Assembly: GCA_017480265.1 (NCBI GenBank)
Contig: JAFVAZ010000046.1
Location: forward strand, 1 to 13,914
Reading direction: 5' to 3'
Length of the DNA stretch: 13,914 bases
Origin: Clostridia bacterium
GTDB lineage: Bacteria; Bacillota; Clostridia; Oscillospirales; Acutalibacteraceae
Below the pieces are notes generated by a model. That model had not been told where the DNA came from, searched no databases, and saw nothing but the letters and a program-made list of their open reading frames with translations. Every line of letters starts with the position of its first letter. Position 1 is the first letter of the stretch. The position numbers were made by a program, and so were the translations under genes. This document shows, one piece after another, positions 7,187-13,914 of the stretch.

Positions 7187-8197
7187 ATGTTTTCAAGAGA
7201 TATCGGGATAGATTTAGGAACAGCTAATACTTTAGTTTTTATGAAGAACAAGGGTATAGTACTGCGGGAACCTTCTGTAGTAGCGGTAGATATAGATACA
7301 GATACGGTTTTAGCGGTTGGAGCGCAAGCGAAAAATATGATAGGTAAAACTCCCGGGTCTATTGTAGCCGTGAGGCCTCTTAGGGATGGCGTGATAGCAA
7401 ATTTTGACATAACGGCAGCTATGTTAAAGTATTTTGTGAAAAAGACAGTAAAGCAGAGCCTTTTTAGTAAACGTCCCAGGGTGGTTGTATGCATCCCATC
7501 CGGCGTGACAGAAGTAGAGAGGCGTGCTGTAGAAGATGCCGCTAGGCAGGCAGGAGCTAGGGAGGTTGAACTGATAGAGGAACCAATGGCAGCAGCAATA
7601 GGTGCCGGGTTGCCGGTCTCTGAGCCTACAGGTAATATGGTTGTGGATATAGGTGGAGGAACTTCAGAGGTAGCAGTAGTATCGCTTGGAGGTATTGTTA
7701 CATCTAGGTCGGTCAGAGTTGCAGGGAATAAATTTGATGAAGCAATAATTGCATATGTGAAGAAAAATTACAACTTACTAATAGGAGAAAGAACGGCAGA
7801 AAATGTAAAAATTCAGATCGGTTCAGCTTTCCCTTATGAAGATGAATGCTCCATGATAATAAAGGGAAGAAATCTTTTGGATGGGTTACCAAAAGATGTG
7901 GAAATATCTGCAGAAGAAGTAAGGGAAGCTCTGAGCGATTCTTTGTTTATGGTGATAGATGCAATAAAGCAAACTCTTGAGAATACGCCCCCTGAGCTTG
8001 CAGGAGATATAATCGGACGAGGGATAATGCTAACAGGTGGCGGCGCTTTATTGAGGGGATTTGATAAGCTTATCTCTGAGCAAACCGGCTTGATGGTGAA
8101 TGTAGCAGAGAGCCCACTTGACTGCGTAGTAGATGGAACAGGGAAGAGACTTGAAATTATTCTGCCAAAAGATTATCATAGATTTAGTAGAAGGTAA
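7187..8197 (+). CDS. mreB: Rod shape-determining protein MreB (bacterial actin)
   Basis: A 336-residue actin-fold ATPase that forms membrane-bound filaments and steers the elongation machinery. The actin motifs are present: phosphate 1 GIDLGTANT (7-15, Asp9), the connecting IEEPMAAAIGAGLP (130-143), phosphate 2 DIGGGTSEVA (154-163) and adenosine motif TGGGALLRG (283-291). The N-terminus MFSRDIGIDLG is the usual short MreB start, with hydrophobic residues for membrane contact, and fits the ATG at 7187 after a strong AGGAGGA site. Length is normal for the family (about 335-345). Being next to mreC and mreD argues for MreB proper, but Gram-positives can carry the paralogues Mbl and MreBH, which one sequence cannot separate. 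An intrinsic terminator lies about 90 nt downstream, so much of the mreB message probably ends before mreC. Confidence 0.96.
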   Translation: MFSRDIGIDLGTANTLVFMKNKGIVLREPSVVAVDIDTDTVLAVGAQAKNMIGKTPGSIVAVRPLRDGVIANFDITAAMLKYFVKKTVKQSLFSKRPRVVVCIPSGVTEVERRAVEDAARQAGAREVELIEEPMAAAIGAGLPVSEPTGNMVVDIGGGTSEVAVVSLGGIVTSRSVRVAGNKFDEAIIAYVKKNYNLLIGERTAENVKIQIGSAFPYEDECSMIIKGRNLLDGLPKDVEISAEEVREALSDSLFMVIDAIKQTLENTPPELAGDIIGRGIMLTGGGALLRGFDKLISEQTGLMVNVAESPLDCVVDGTGKRLEIILPKDYHRFSRR

Positions 8198-8285
8198 CGC
8201 TCTTTTTCTGAAAAATAACACAGCTTAAATTAAGTGGATGTTCTAGGTTTGTGAATATAATTTTGAAGTCTGTATGATAGATAAA

Positions 8286-8320
8286 AGAGTAGAGGTTTAC
8301 GCTCTACTCTCTATTTTTTT
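8286..8320 (+). terminator. Intrinsic terminator after mreB
   Basis: AGAGTAGAG (8286-8294), loop of 7, CTCTACTCT (8302-8310), then CTA and seven T residues. A 9-bp perfect stem with a U tract makes this the clearest intrinsic terminator in the window. It separates mreB from mreC-mreD-pbp2, or attenuates read-through. Confidence 0.85.
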
Positions 8321-8331
8321 GCTAAATTAAT

Positions 8332-8360
8332 TTGCTCTGAGTTAAGTCAATGCGTATAAA
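8332..8360 (+). promoter_or_regulatory. Candidate promoter of mreC-mreD-pbp2
   Basis: TTGCTC (8332-8337), exactly 17 nt, TATAAA (8355-8360). The start would fall near 8367, just before the ribosome site AGGGGG at 8380-8385. The -35 is poor but the -10, the spacing and the place right after a terminator fit. It lies inside the 5' extension of the mreC reading frame, which argues against the upstream start at 8350. Confidence 0.5.
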
Positions 8361-8391
8361 TAAAAATATTCTTATTTTTAGGGGGCGAAAG

Positions 8392-9225
8392 ATGAGAAAC
8401 TTTTTAAAAAAAGACGGGCTAAAAATATTGATAGCGTTTGTTTTGATTACCACTGGTGTTGCTATATTAAATTTTACTTGGATAGCACCCAAAATCTCTG
8501 CGGGGATAAACTACATAACAGCTCCTCTTAAGAAAGTATCCGGAGCGATTTTTGGTATAGCGGAAAGATCCATTGAACGTAAAAAAACTGCTGAAGAATA
8601 CGAAAATGAAATAGCACAATTAAAAACAGAAAATACAAAACTTAAATCTCAGTTGATAGATTATTACGAGACGAAAAGAGAAAACGCTCAATATTTAAAA
8701 TTTTATGACTTCAAAAAGCAAAATCCGGGGCTAAAATTTATATCGGGAAAAGTATTAGAAAAAGATAACAACGATCTATTTAAGGGCTTTACTTTAGATC
8801 AAGGGACGATTAATGGGGTTAAGATAAATGACCCTATAGTTACAGATAAAGGATTGATAGGGAGGGTATGCGAAGTCTTTGATAGCTCGTGTGTAGTCAA
8901 AACAATCTTATCGCCAGAAGTTAAAGCCGGGGTTTTAGACGTCAAAACCGGAGATAACGGAGTACTTATGGGGAATATCAGACTTGCGGATCAGAATTTA
9001 ACTGGAATGATGTATTTACCATCTCAGAATACAATAGAAATTGGCGATACAGTCGTGACGTCTGGGCTTGGGGGGACCTACCCCAAGAGCTTACCTGTGG
9101 GGATAGTAAAAGAGCTAAGTTACGATGATTATGATTCTTCTCTTTTTGCAAAGATTGAACCGCTTGCTGATATAAAAAACGCGGTAGAGGTCTTTATAAT
9201 AACGGATTTTGCCGAGAGAAAATAA
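8392..9225 (+). CDS. mreC: Rod shape-determining protein MreC
   Basis: 277 residues from the ATG at 8392. MreC is a membrane-anchored extracytoplasmic scaffold that links MreB and MreD to the PBP2-RodA synthase. After the short basic start MRNFLKKDGLK there is one membrane helix (about 11-32), then a coiled coil of Lys/Glu-rich heptads (about 60-100, including ENEIAQLKTENTKLKSQL). The beta-rich MreC core follows, with GLIGRVCEV, VKTILSP, GVLMGN and GDTVVTSGLGGTYPKSLPVGIV, the last being the family's most conserved stretch. The frame is open to an ATG at 8350, but the 8392 start has AGGGGG six nt upstream and matches the usual MreC N-terminus, while the extension covers a likely promoter. The stop lies 26 nt before mreD. 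Confidence 0.93.
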   Translation: MRNFLKKDGLKILIAFVLITTGVAILNFTWIAPKISAGINYITAPLKKVSGAIFGIAERSIERKKTAEEYENEIAQLKTENTKLKSQLIDYYETKRENAQYLKFYDFKKQNPGLKFISGKVLEKDNNDLFKGFTLDQGTINGVKINDPIVTDKGLIGRVCEVFDSSCVVKTILSPEVKAGVLDVKTGDNGVLMGNIRLADQNLTGMMYLPSQNTIEIGDTVVTSGLGGTYPKSLPVGIVKELSYDDYDSSLFAKIEPLADIKNAVEVFIITDFAERK

Positions 9226-9251
9226 ATTTGTAAAAATCTAAGGAGAAAGAA

Positions 9252-9755
9252 ATGCAATATAAGATTTTCAGGTATTTTGCTTATTCGCTAGAGATGATAA
9301 TATTCTTTGTCTTAGATAGAACTCCAATAATGATGTTAGATTTTTGGAGCAATAGGGCATCGTTGCTCGTCCCGATTGTCTTTATGATTGCGCTTTTTGA
9401 AGGCGAAGAAGTTGGGGTATCTTTTGGGGTATTTGCAGGGATCTTATTAGATTCAAGTGTGGGCTATAGCTGGGGCTTTTTTGTTATATTATTAGGAATA
9501 TTGGGATATATCATAGGTCTTATCTCTAGGGATATTATAAATGTAACCTTCCTTACAGCTATGCTGGTTTGCGCTGTAGCTACAGTTGTATTCTTTATTT
9601 TTAGCTTTTTTTATTATAATTTTGCGCAAAGGTACCAAAATGCATGGTATATTTTCTGGCGGCACTACCTCATAAAGATAGCTTTCGGTCTTTTAACTTT
9701 GCCTATTGTTTATTACCTCAATAGACCATTAGCTATCAACTTAAACGAACAATGA
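9252..9755 (+). CDS. mreD: Rod shape-determining protein MreD
   Basis: A 167-residue, highly hydrophobic integral membrane protein of the elongation complex, with about five membrane segments (roughly 7-22, 36-50, 55-95 as two helices, 100-125 and 140-160). The central GVSFGVFAGILLDSSVGYSWG is the typical MreD glycine-rich segment with a conserved Asp. Length (about 160-175) is normal. AAGGAG ends 6 nt before the ATG. MreD sequences diverge widely, so the position between mreC and a PBP2 gene carries much of the weight. The gap to the PBP gene is 33 nt, consistent with co-transcription. Confidence 0.9.
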   Translation: MQYKIFRYFAYSLEMIIFFVLDRTPIMMLDFWSNRASLLVPIVFMIALFEGEEVGVSFGVFAGILLDSSVGYSWGFFVILLGILGYIIGLISRDIINVTFLTAMLVCAVATVVFFIFSFFYYNFAQRYQNAWYIFWRHYLIKIAFGLLTLPIVYYLNRPLAINLNEQ

Positions 9756-9788
9756 TTTTTTGGCAAAAAAAGAGGAAGGAGAAGATAA

Positions 9789-11783
9789 ATGACAAAAAAG
9801 CAGAAACTAGCCCGATATATCACCTTGTTGTCTTTTGTTTTCCTTGTTTTTTTATTGTATATATGTAGATTGGTAGATTGGCAAATAGTAAATGGACAAA
9901 AATATCTAGAGCTAGCTAATCGTAGCAACATATTTATTTCAAAGACTGATGCTTTGCGAGGAGAAATTTTAGATGTAAATGGCGTGCCATTTGCCGAGAA
10001 CGAAACAGGGTACAACGTAGTATTTGACAGATATGCTATGAATGAAGAAAACGAAAATGCGTTGATCCTAAGCTTGATTCAGTTATTTAAGCAAAAAAAT
10101 GCAGCTTGGATCGATGCTCTGCCCATATATGTTTCTCAAGCGGGTCGGTTTGAGTTTGCTAGTGATCAGTCAGAAAAGATAGAAGAATTAAAAGGAAAAA
10201 CTAGATTGAATCTAAATAGCTATGCAACAGCCGACGATTGTATGGATAGGATCATACAAAAATTGCATATTGATGAATCTGATAAATATAAGCTCCATGA
10301 TATTGCAAGCGTGAAATATGGTATGCTATCCAAAGGCTACTACCAAGCTATAAATACATCTTATGTTTTTGCTGAAAATATAAGCCAAGAATTAGTAAGC
10401 GCAATCTGTGAAAATTACCAAGAAGAAAAGGGGATCAGGATAAGCCTTTCTTCTACAAGAAAAATCGCAAACCCAGATGTAGCACCACATATTGTTGGAT
10501 TTTCAGGCAAAATGTCTGAAGAGCAGCTTGAAAAATTCAAAGATAAAGGATACACTATCGAAGATATAGTAGGGAAAAGCGGCATAGAGTTAGTTATGGA
10601 GGACTACTTAAGAGGAAAAAGCGGCGAGAAAAAGATAGAGCTTTCTAGAGAAGGCGAAGTAGTGAATGTCCTCCAGACAAAAAATGCAGAACCAGGCAAA
10701 AGTATTTTTTTGACGATAGACCAGAGGATACAAAAAGCTGCAAACGAATCCCTGAAAAAATACGTGCGCTCAGCACAAAGTATAGCACACGATTGTAAGT
10801 CGGGAGCTGTGGTAGCGCTGGATGTGCGAGATTTTTCGATCTTAGCGGCCGCCTCTTACCCCGGGTATGATCTAGAAAGATATGTAAACGACCGCGCTTA
10901 TTATAACGAAGTATCAAAGGATAGAGCCATACCGCTTTATAATCGTGCTTTTAATGGCAGCTTTGCGCCGGGATCCGTCTTTAAACCAATAGTGGCGATT
11001 GGCGCGTTGGAAGAAAATGCAATGACAGAAACGGATAAAGTTTCTTGCAATGGGCTATTTGTATACCCAGGCTCAAACTTCACTACAAAATGTCTTGGGC
11101 ACCACGGGCACGTTGACTTTAAATATGGCTTGACTAAATCTTGTAATGTATATTTCTGTGAAATGGGCAGAAGACTTGGAATAAAGAACATGAATTTATA
11201 TTGTAGGAAATTTGGTTTGGGGCAAAAAACAGGCATTGAGCTAACTGAAACGGCAGGGGTCTTGGCAGGTCCGGAACATAGCAAGAGTATCGGGATGATC
11301 TGGAGCGATAAAGTAACGACGAAAGCGGCCATAGGGCAATCAGATAATTTATTTTCTCCTGTGCAATTGGCGACCTATGTGGCTACCATTGCAAACGGGG
11401 GGAATCGGTATCGGACTCATTTGATAAGAAAAATAACAGATTACAAAAGGAACGAGGTGATACTAGAAAATGACCCAGAAAAGCCGGAACTTATGGAGGG
11501 AACTGGGGTATCGGAGCAAACCTTGGATACAGTGAAATCAGCCATGAGGCAGGTTGCTTTAGCAGGTACGGCCAGAGATTTCAGCAATTATCCTTTTACT
11601 GTAGCGGCCAAAACAGGTACCGCTCAGAATAATGGCTCTGACCACGTTACGTTTATATGTTTTGCACCTTATGAAAAACCCGAAATAGCAATAGCTGTAG
11701 TCATAGAGCATGGGGCAAAAGGTTTTGCATCAAAAGGAGTGGCTAGGGATGTCTTAGATGCTTATTTTGCTACGAAAAATTAA
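9789..11783 (+). CDS. mrdA: Class B penicillin-binding protein 2 (elongasome transpeptidase)
   Basis: 664 residues. It cross-links peptidoglycan during side-wall growth with RodA and MreCD and is a beta-lactam target. One membrane anchor (about 10-28) follows a basic start. The dimerisation or pedestal domain spans about 50-290 (RGEILDVNG at 58-66, VAPHIVGFSG, DIVGKSGIELVMEDYLRG). The transpeptidase domain follows, about 335-660: SVFK with nucleophile Ser396 and Lys399 (GSFAPGSVFKP), SCN at 451-453, KTG at 608-610 (AAKTGTAQ). AIGQSDNLFSPVQLA is also typical. There is no N-terminal glycosyltransferase and no PASTA repeat, so this is neither class A nor the FtsI/SpoVD type; its place after mreD supports PBP2. 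The ribosome site AGGAAGGAG precedes the ATG. rodA is not next to it. It could be named pbpA or mrdA. Confidence 0.93.
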   Translation: MTKKQKLARYITLLSFVFLVFLLYICRLVDWQIVNGQKYLELANRSNIFISKTDALRGEILDVNGVPFAENETGYNVVFDRYAMNEENENALILSLIQLFKQKNAAWIDALPIYVSQAGRFEFASDQSEKIEELKGKTRLNLNSYATADDCMDRIIQKLHIDESDKYKLHDIASVKYGMLSKGYYQAINTSYVFAENISQELVSAICENYQEEKGIRISLSSTRKIANPDVAPHIVGFSGKMSEEQLEKFKDKGYTIEDIVGKSGIELVMEDYLRGKSGEKKIELSREGEVVNVLQTKNAEPGKSIFLTIDQRIQKAANESLKKYVRSAQSIAHDCKSGAVVALDVRDFSILAAASYPGYDLERYVNDRAYYNEVSKDRAIPLYNRAFNGSFAPGSVFKPIVAIGALEENAMTETDKVSCNGLFVYPGSNFTTKCLGHHGHVDFKYGLTKSCNVYFCEMGRRLGIKNMNLYCRKFGLGQKTGIELTETAGVLAGPEHSKSIGMIWSDKVTTKAAIGQSDNLFSPVQLATYVATIANGGNRYRTHLIRKITDYKRNEVILENDPEKPELMEGTGVSEQTLDTVKSAMRQVALAGTARDFSNYPFTVAAKTGTAQNNGSDHVTFICFAPYEKPEIAIAVVIEHGAKGFASKGVARDVLDAYFATKN

Positions 11784-11799
11784 GGGAAATTTTCTTGCC

Positions 11800-11829
11800 T
11801 TGCACAAAGGGAGGTGTAGATATTAAAAT
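11800..11829 (+). promoter_or_regulatory. Weak candidate promoter of the glycyl-tRNA synthetase gene
   Basis: TTGCAC (11800-11805), 18-nt spacer, TAAAAT (11824-11829) in the 77-nt gap after the PBP2 gene. The gap has no terminator hairpin, so read-through from the mre cluster is also possible. No T-box leader (no conserved T-box AGGGTGGNACCGCG-type element) is present, and 77 nt is too short for one. Confidence 0.3.
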
Positions 11830-11860
11830 AAAAGTATAGAAAAATTTTGGAGGCTAAAAT

Positions 11861-13255
11861 ATGGACAATAAAGAGAAAACGATGGAAAAGATAGTAAACC
11901 TGTGCAAAAGCAGAGGCTTTGTGTACCCGGGGTCAGAGATTTACGGAGGGTTGGCAAATTCTTGGGATTATGGTCCTTTGGGGGTATTATTGAAAAACAA
12001 TATAAAAAATATATGGATCCAGAAGTTTGTCACAGAAAACGAGCACACTGTCCTGATTGACTCTGCCATACTGATGAACCCGCAAGTTTGGGTGGCTTCG
12101 GGGCATGTGGGAGGGTTTTCCGACCCATTGATGGATTGCAAAAATTGCAAAACTAGACATAGAGCAGATAAATTGATCGAAGAAAGCGGCTTAGCCGTTA
12201 ATGGCTGGACCTTTAAAAAGATGGAAGAGTACATAAAGGAGCATCACATAAAATGCCCAGCATGTGGTGCTGAAGATTTTACCAAAATTCGTGAATTTAA
12301 CTTAATGTTTAAGACCTACCAAGGAGTAACAGAAGAAAAAAAAGATGAGATTTATCTAAGGCCAGAAACAGCACAAGGGATATTCGTGAACTTTGCGAAT
12401 GTTTTGCGGACTACTAGAAGGAAGCTCCCCCTTGGTATAGCTCAAATAGGCAAGTCCTTTAGGAATGAGATCACTCCTGGCAACTTTACTTTCCGTATCA
12501 GGGAATTTGAGCAAATGGAGCTAGAGTTTTTTTGTCAACCAGGGACGGACCTAGAGTGGTTTAAGTTCTGGAAAGATTATTGCGAATATTGGCTCCTAAG
12601 TTTAGGGATAAAGCCAGAGAACATCAGAATGCGAGATCATGAAAAGGAAGAACTATCGCATTATTCCTCAGCAACTAGCGATATTGAATTTTTATTCCCA
12701 TTTGGGTGGGGCGAGCTCTGGGGCATCGCTGATAGAGCGGACTTCGATTTAACTCAACATCAGAAATTTTCAGGCAAAAATTTGGAATACTTTGATGAAA
12801 AAACACAATCTAAATATTTACCATACGTGATAGAACCCTCGCTGGGGGCAGATAGAGTGACCTTGGCGTTTTTGTGCAATGCGTATGATGAAGAAACCAT
12901 AAACGAAAAAGATACCAGAGTAGTCTTGCATCTGCATCCCGCTATAGCACCTTTTAAAGCCGCCATTTTGCCTTTAACTAAAAAATTCACAAAAGAGGCA
13001 AAGAGAATTTTTGAAAATTTATCTACAGAATTTACCGTTGATTATGATGAATCAGGTTCCATTGGGAAAAGGTACCGCCGCCAAGACGAAATAGGTACTC
13101 CGTTTTGTTTCACTTACGATTTCGACAGTGATGCCGATAAATGCGTTACAGTTAGATATAGAGACACAATGCAGCAAGAAAGGATTGCTATCAGCAAGTT
13201 AAACGATTTCATTAGGCAGCAAGTCAAAGTCTCTTTCCCCCAGATAATGATGTGA
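11861..13255 (+). CDS. glyQS: Glycyl-tRNA synthetase, single-chain alpha2 type
   Basis: 464 residues, the normal size for the homodimeric class IIa enzyme that charges tRNA-Gly; unlike the alpha2beta2 form it is encoded by one gene. The N-terminus CKSRGFVYPGSEIYGGLANSWDYGPLG (at about 15-41) is the hallmark of this type. Class II motif 1 is around 68-88 (NPQVWVASGHVGGF), motif 2 at 199-224 (FRNEITPGNF, then EFEQMELEFF), motif 3 at 325-338 (EPSLGADRVTLAFL, Arg332). CKNC (93-96) and CPAC (132-135) could bind zinc. The anticodon-binding domain fills about 353-464 (HPAIAPFKAAILPL, IGKRYRRQDEIGTPFC). The start at 11861 is preceded by GGAGG at about 11849; an internal ATG seven codons later has no such site. 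The gene follows the PBP2 gene by 77 nt and precedes two tRNA-Ser genes. Confidence 0.96.
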   Translation: MDNKEKTMEKIVNLCKSRGFVYPGSEIYGGLANSWDYGPLGVLLKNNIKNIWIQKFVTENEHTVLIDSAILMNPQVWVASGHVGGFSDPLMDCKNCKTRHRADKLIEESGLAVNGWTFKKMEEYIKEHHIKCPACGAEDFTKIREFNLMFKTYQGVTEEKKDEIYLRPETAQGIFVNFANVLRTTRRKLPLGIAQIGKSFRNEITPGNFTFRIREFEQMELEFFCQPGTDLEWFKFWKDYCEYWLLSLGIKPENIRMRDHEKEELSHYSSATSDIEFLFPFGWGELWGIADRADFDLTQHQKFSGKNLEYFDEKTQSKYLPYVIEPSLGADRVTLAFLCNAYDEETINEKDTRVVLHLHPAIAPFKAAILPLTKKFTKEAKRIFENLSTEFTVDYDESGSIGKRYRRQDEIGTPFCFTYDFDSDADKCVTVRYRDTMQQERIAISKLNDFIRQQVKVSFPQIMM

Positions 13256-13320
13256 AAAATTAAATATAGCGTAAAGAATTTTAAGCGCAGTACATTTTAG
13301 TAGAAATATCTCTAGGTACG

Positions 13321-13358
13321 CAAGGAGGGCTCAAAAAATATTTTTGAGTTTCCCCTTG
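13321..13358. terminator. Long imperfect hairpin after glyQS, overlapping the tRNA promoter
   Basis: CTCAAAAA (13330-13337) pairs with TTTTTGAG (13341-13348) around a 3-nt loop. The stem is continued, past a 2-nt and a 1-nt bulge, by CAAGG/CCTTG and GGG/TCC arms out to 13321 and 13358, about 16 pairs in all. No T-run follows, so it is not a textbook terminator, although it lies 66 nt after the glyQS stop. Its right edge overlaps the -35 box TTGACG of the tRNA promoter, and its left arm holds AAGGAGG, a ribosome-site sequence with no start codon after it. Confidence 0.5.
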
Positions 13359-13384
13359 ACGTAATTCTATAGTTGTGGTAATCT
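13356..13384 (+). promoter_or_regulatory. Promoter of the tRNA-Ser pair
   Basis: TTGACG (13356-13361), 17-nt spacer, extended -10 TGG-TAATCT (13376-13384). The -10 hexamer is poor, but the TG extension and near-perfect -35 compensate. The start would be near 13391, 9 nt before the first tRNA. Confidence 0.55.
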
Positions 13385-13399
13385 ATTTTTATCGATATT

Positions 13400-13488
13400 G
13401 GAGGGATGTCCGAGTGGTTTAAGGAGCTAGTCTTGAAAACTAGTGATCCTGCAAGGGACCAAGGGTTCGAATCCCTTTCCCTCCGCCA
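13400..13488 (+). tRNA. tRNA-Ser (anticodon UGA)
   Basis: The acceptor stem GGAGGGA (13400-13406) pairs with TCCCTCC (13478-13484), then discriminator G and encoded CCA. The anticodon stem CTAGT/ACTAG encloses CTTGAAA, so the anticodon is TGA (13434-13436), reading UCA and other UCN codons. The T arm is AAGGG-TTCGAAT-CCCTT. The long variable arm (about 13444-13460) is the class II feature of tRNA-Ser. At 89 nt including CCA it is a normal size. Confidence 0.97.
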
Positions 13489-13507
13489 CTTTGATTTCTA
13501 CCAAGCT

Positions 13508-13598
13508 GGAGAAGTACCCAAGAGGCCGAAGGGGCTCCCCTGCTAAGGGAGTAGGTCGGGTAACCGGCGCGAGGGTTCAAATCCCTCCTTCTCCGCCA
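13508..13598 (+). tRNA. tRNA-Ser (anticodon GCU)
   Basis: The acceptor stem GGAGAAG (13508-13514) pairs with CTTCTCC (13588-13594), then G and encoded CCA. The anticodon stem CTCCC/GGGAG encloses CTGCTAA, giving anticodon GCT (13542-13544), which reads AGC and AGU. The T loop is TTCAAAT. The variable arm is long with a GTCGGG stem. It lies 19 nt after the first tRNA, with no promoter between, so both are probably cut from one transcript. I see no clear terminator hairpin after it. Confidence 0.97.
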
Positions 13599-13655
13599 GC
13601 AAAAAAAATTAGTTGATGCCTTTATTTTTAGTAGAATATAGATTTTATCTCCTTA

Positions 13656-13754
13656 TTAATACTTTTTAGCGATCATTCCATAGGATCTAGTGCTTATTTT
13701 ATATCTTGCTCCAAAAATACATTTTAGCTTTTTATCCAAAAAAAGATAGCTCAT
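13656..13754 (-). CDS. Possible 32-residue small protein, unrecognised
   Basis: Minus-strand ATG at 13754, stop at 13656, in the 212-nt gap between tRNA-Ser(GCU) and the comM-like gene. The product begins MSYLFLDKKLKCIFGARYK and ends GMIAKKY: basic, with one Cys, no clear membrane helix and no family I know. The main support is a reasonable ribosome site, AGAGGA, ending 4 nt before the ATG. Just past its stop is another AAGGAGA with no start codon after it. It may be chance in AT-rich DNA or a gene remnant. It would be transcribed against both the tRNAs and the comM-like gene. Confidence 0.2.
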   Translation of the reverse strand: MSYLFLDKKLKCIFGARYKISTRSYGMIAKKY

Positions 13755-13810
13755 TGGTTCCTCTAAAATATAACTATAACGTTGCAATATGTTATAAATG
13801 GGGTAATAAG

Positions 13811-13914
13811 ATGTATGCTAAAATAAAAAGCCTGGGCCTTTGGGGGTTAAGCCCGTTTATAGTTGATGTAGAAGCTTCGCTAGAGAGAGGGATTCCAACA
13901 TTTGATATTGTTGG
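13811..13914 (+). CDS. comM: ComM/YifB-type Mg-chelatase-like AAA+ ATPase, N-terminal part only
   Basis: Only the first 34 codons lie in the window; the gene continues past the right edge. The start MYAKIKSLGLWGLSPFIVDV followed by EASLERGIPTFDIVG is the N-terminal (ChlI/Lon-S5-like) domain of the YifB/ComM family, where the pattern of a Gly-rich loop, VxVE and GxPxFDIVGLP is highly conserved. ComM is a hexameric helicase-like ATPase that helps integrate DNA during natural transformation; the role of Firmicutes homologues is less certain. GGGG lies about 7 nt before the ATG. It runs in the same direction as the tRNA genes, 212 nt away. No firm promoter was found. Confidence 0.85.
   Translation, partial: MYAKIKSLGLWGLSPFIVDVEASLERGIPTFDIV

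Noticed and set aside
13793..13798. Extended -10 TGTTATAAA just before the comM-like gene
   Set aside because: It would start transcription within about 7 nt of the ATG and leave out the ribosome site, and no -35 is in place.
1..13914. Mobile elements, CRISPR arrays, prophage, toxin-antitoxin or defence genes
   Set aside because: No direct-repeat arrays, transposase or integrase frames, or defence motifs seen on either strand; all long frames are housekeeping genes with matching codon style.

Overview
The window reads as an ordinary stretch of core chromosome from an AT-rich Gram-positive bacterium, most likely a member of the Clostridia. The clues are strong AGGAGG-type ribosome sites, MreBCD with a class B penicillin-binding protein, a YlmC/YmxH-type PRC-barrel protein, a single-chain (alpha2) glycyl-tRNA synthetase, tRNA genes with encoded CCA ends, and a PcrA helicase. 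That helicase carries an N-terminal leader and an insert after motif I of the kind I associate with Oscillospirales/Ruminococcaceae. The placement below Clostridia is inference from remembered family features, not a search.

Layout. 1-2252 (minus): a P-type cation ATPase cut by the left window edge, expressed from a near-perfect sigma-A promoter at 2302-2330. 2414-2710 (plus): a small PRC-barrel protein whose last codons run through a terminator-like hairpin. 2863-5235 (plus): the PcrA/UvrD-type helicase. 5336-6787 (minus): a membrane-anchored HtrA/DegP-type serine protease, convergent with pcrA; the two 3' ends meet at a 15-bp perfect inverted repeat that contains the htrA stop codon. 6788-7186: a divergent control region. 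7187-11783 (plus): the cell-elongation cluster mreB, mreC, mreD and a PBP2-type transpeptidase. MreB is followed by a clear intrinsic terminator, and mreC probably has its own promoter, so the cluster is likely two transcription units. 11861-13255 (plus): glycyl-tRNA synthetase. 13400-13598 (plus): tandem tRNA-Ser(UGA) and tRNA-Ser(GCU). 13811 to the right edge (plus): the start of a ComM/YifB-type Mg-chelatase-like AAA+ protein.

How the genes fit together. MreB filaments, MreC, MreD and PBP2 form the rod or elongasome complex for lateral wall synthesis; rodA is not in this window. HtrA is an envelope quality-control protease. PcrA handles DNA repair and transcription-replication conflicts. 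GlyRS and the two tRNA-Ser genes are translation functions that simply lie nearby.

I found no mobile element, CRISPR array, phage gene, toxin system or plainly new system. The points worth a second look are regulatory: hairpins that overlap coding ends or a promoter, a terminator and promoter splitting mreB from mreCD-pbp2, a GlyRS gene with no visible T-box leader, and one small unrecognised ORF.
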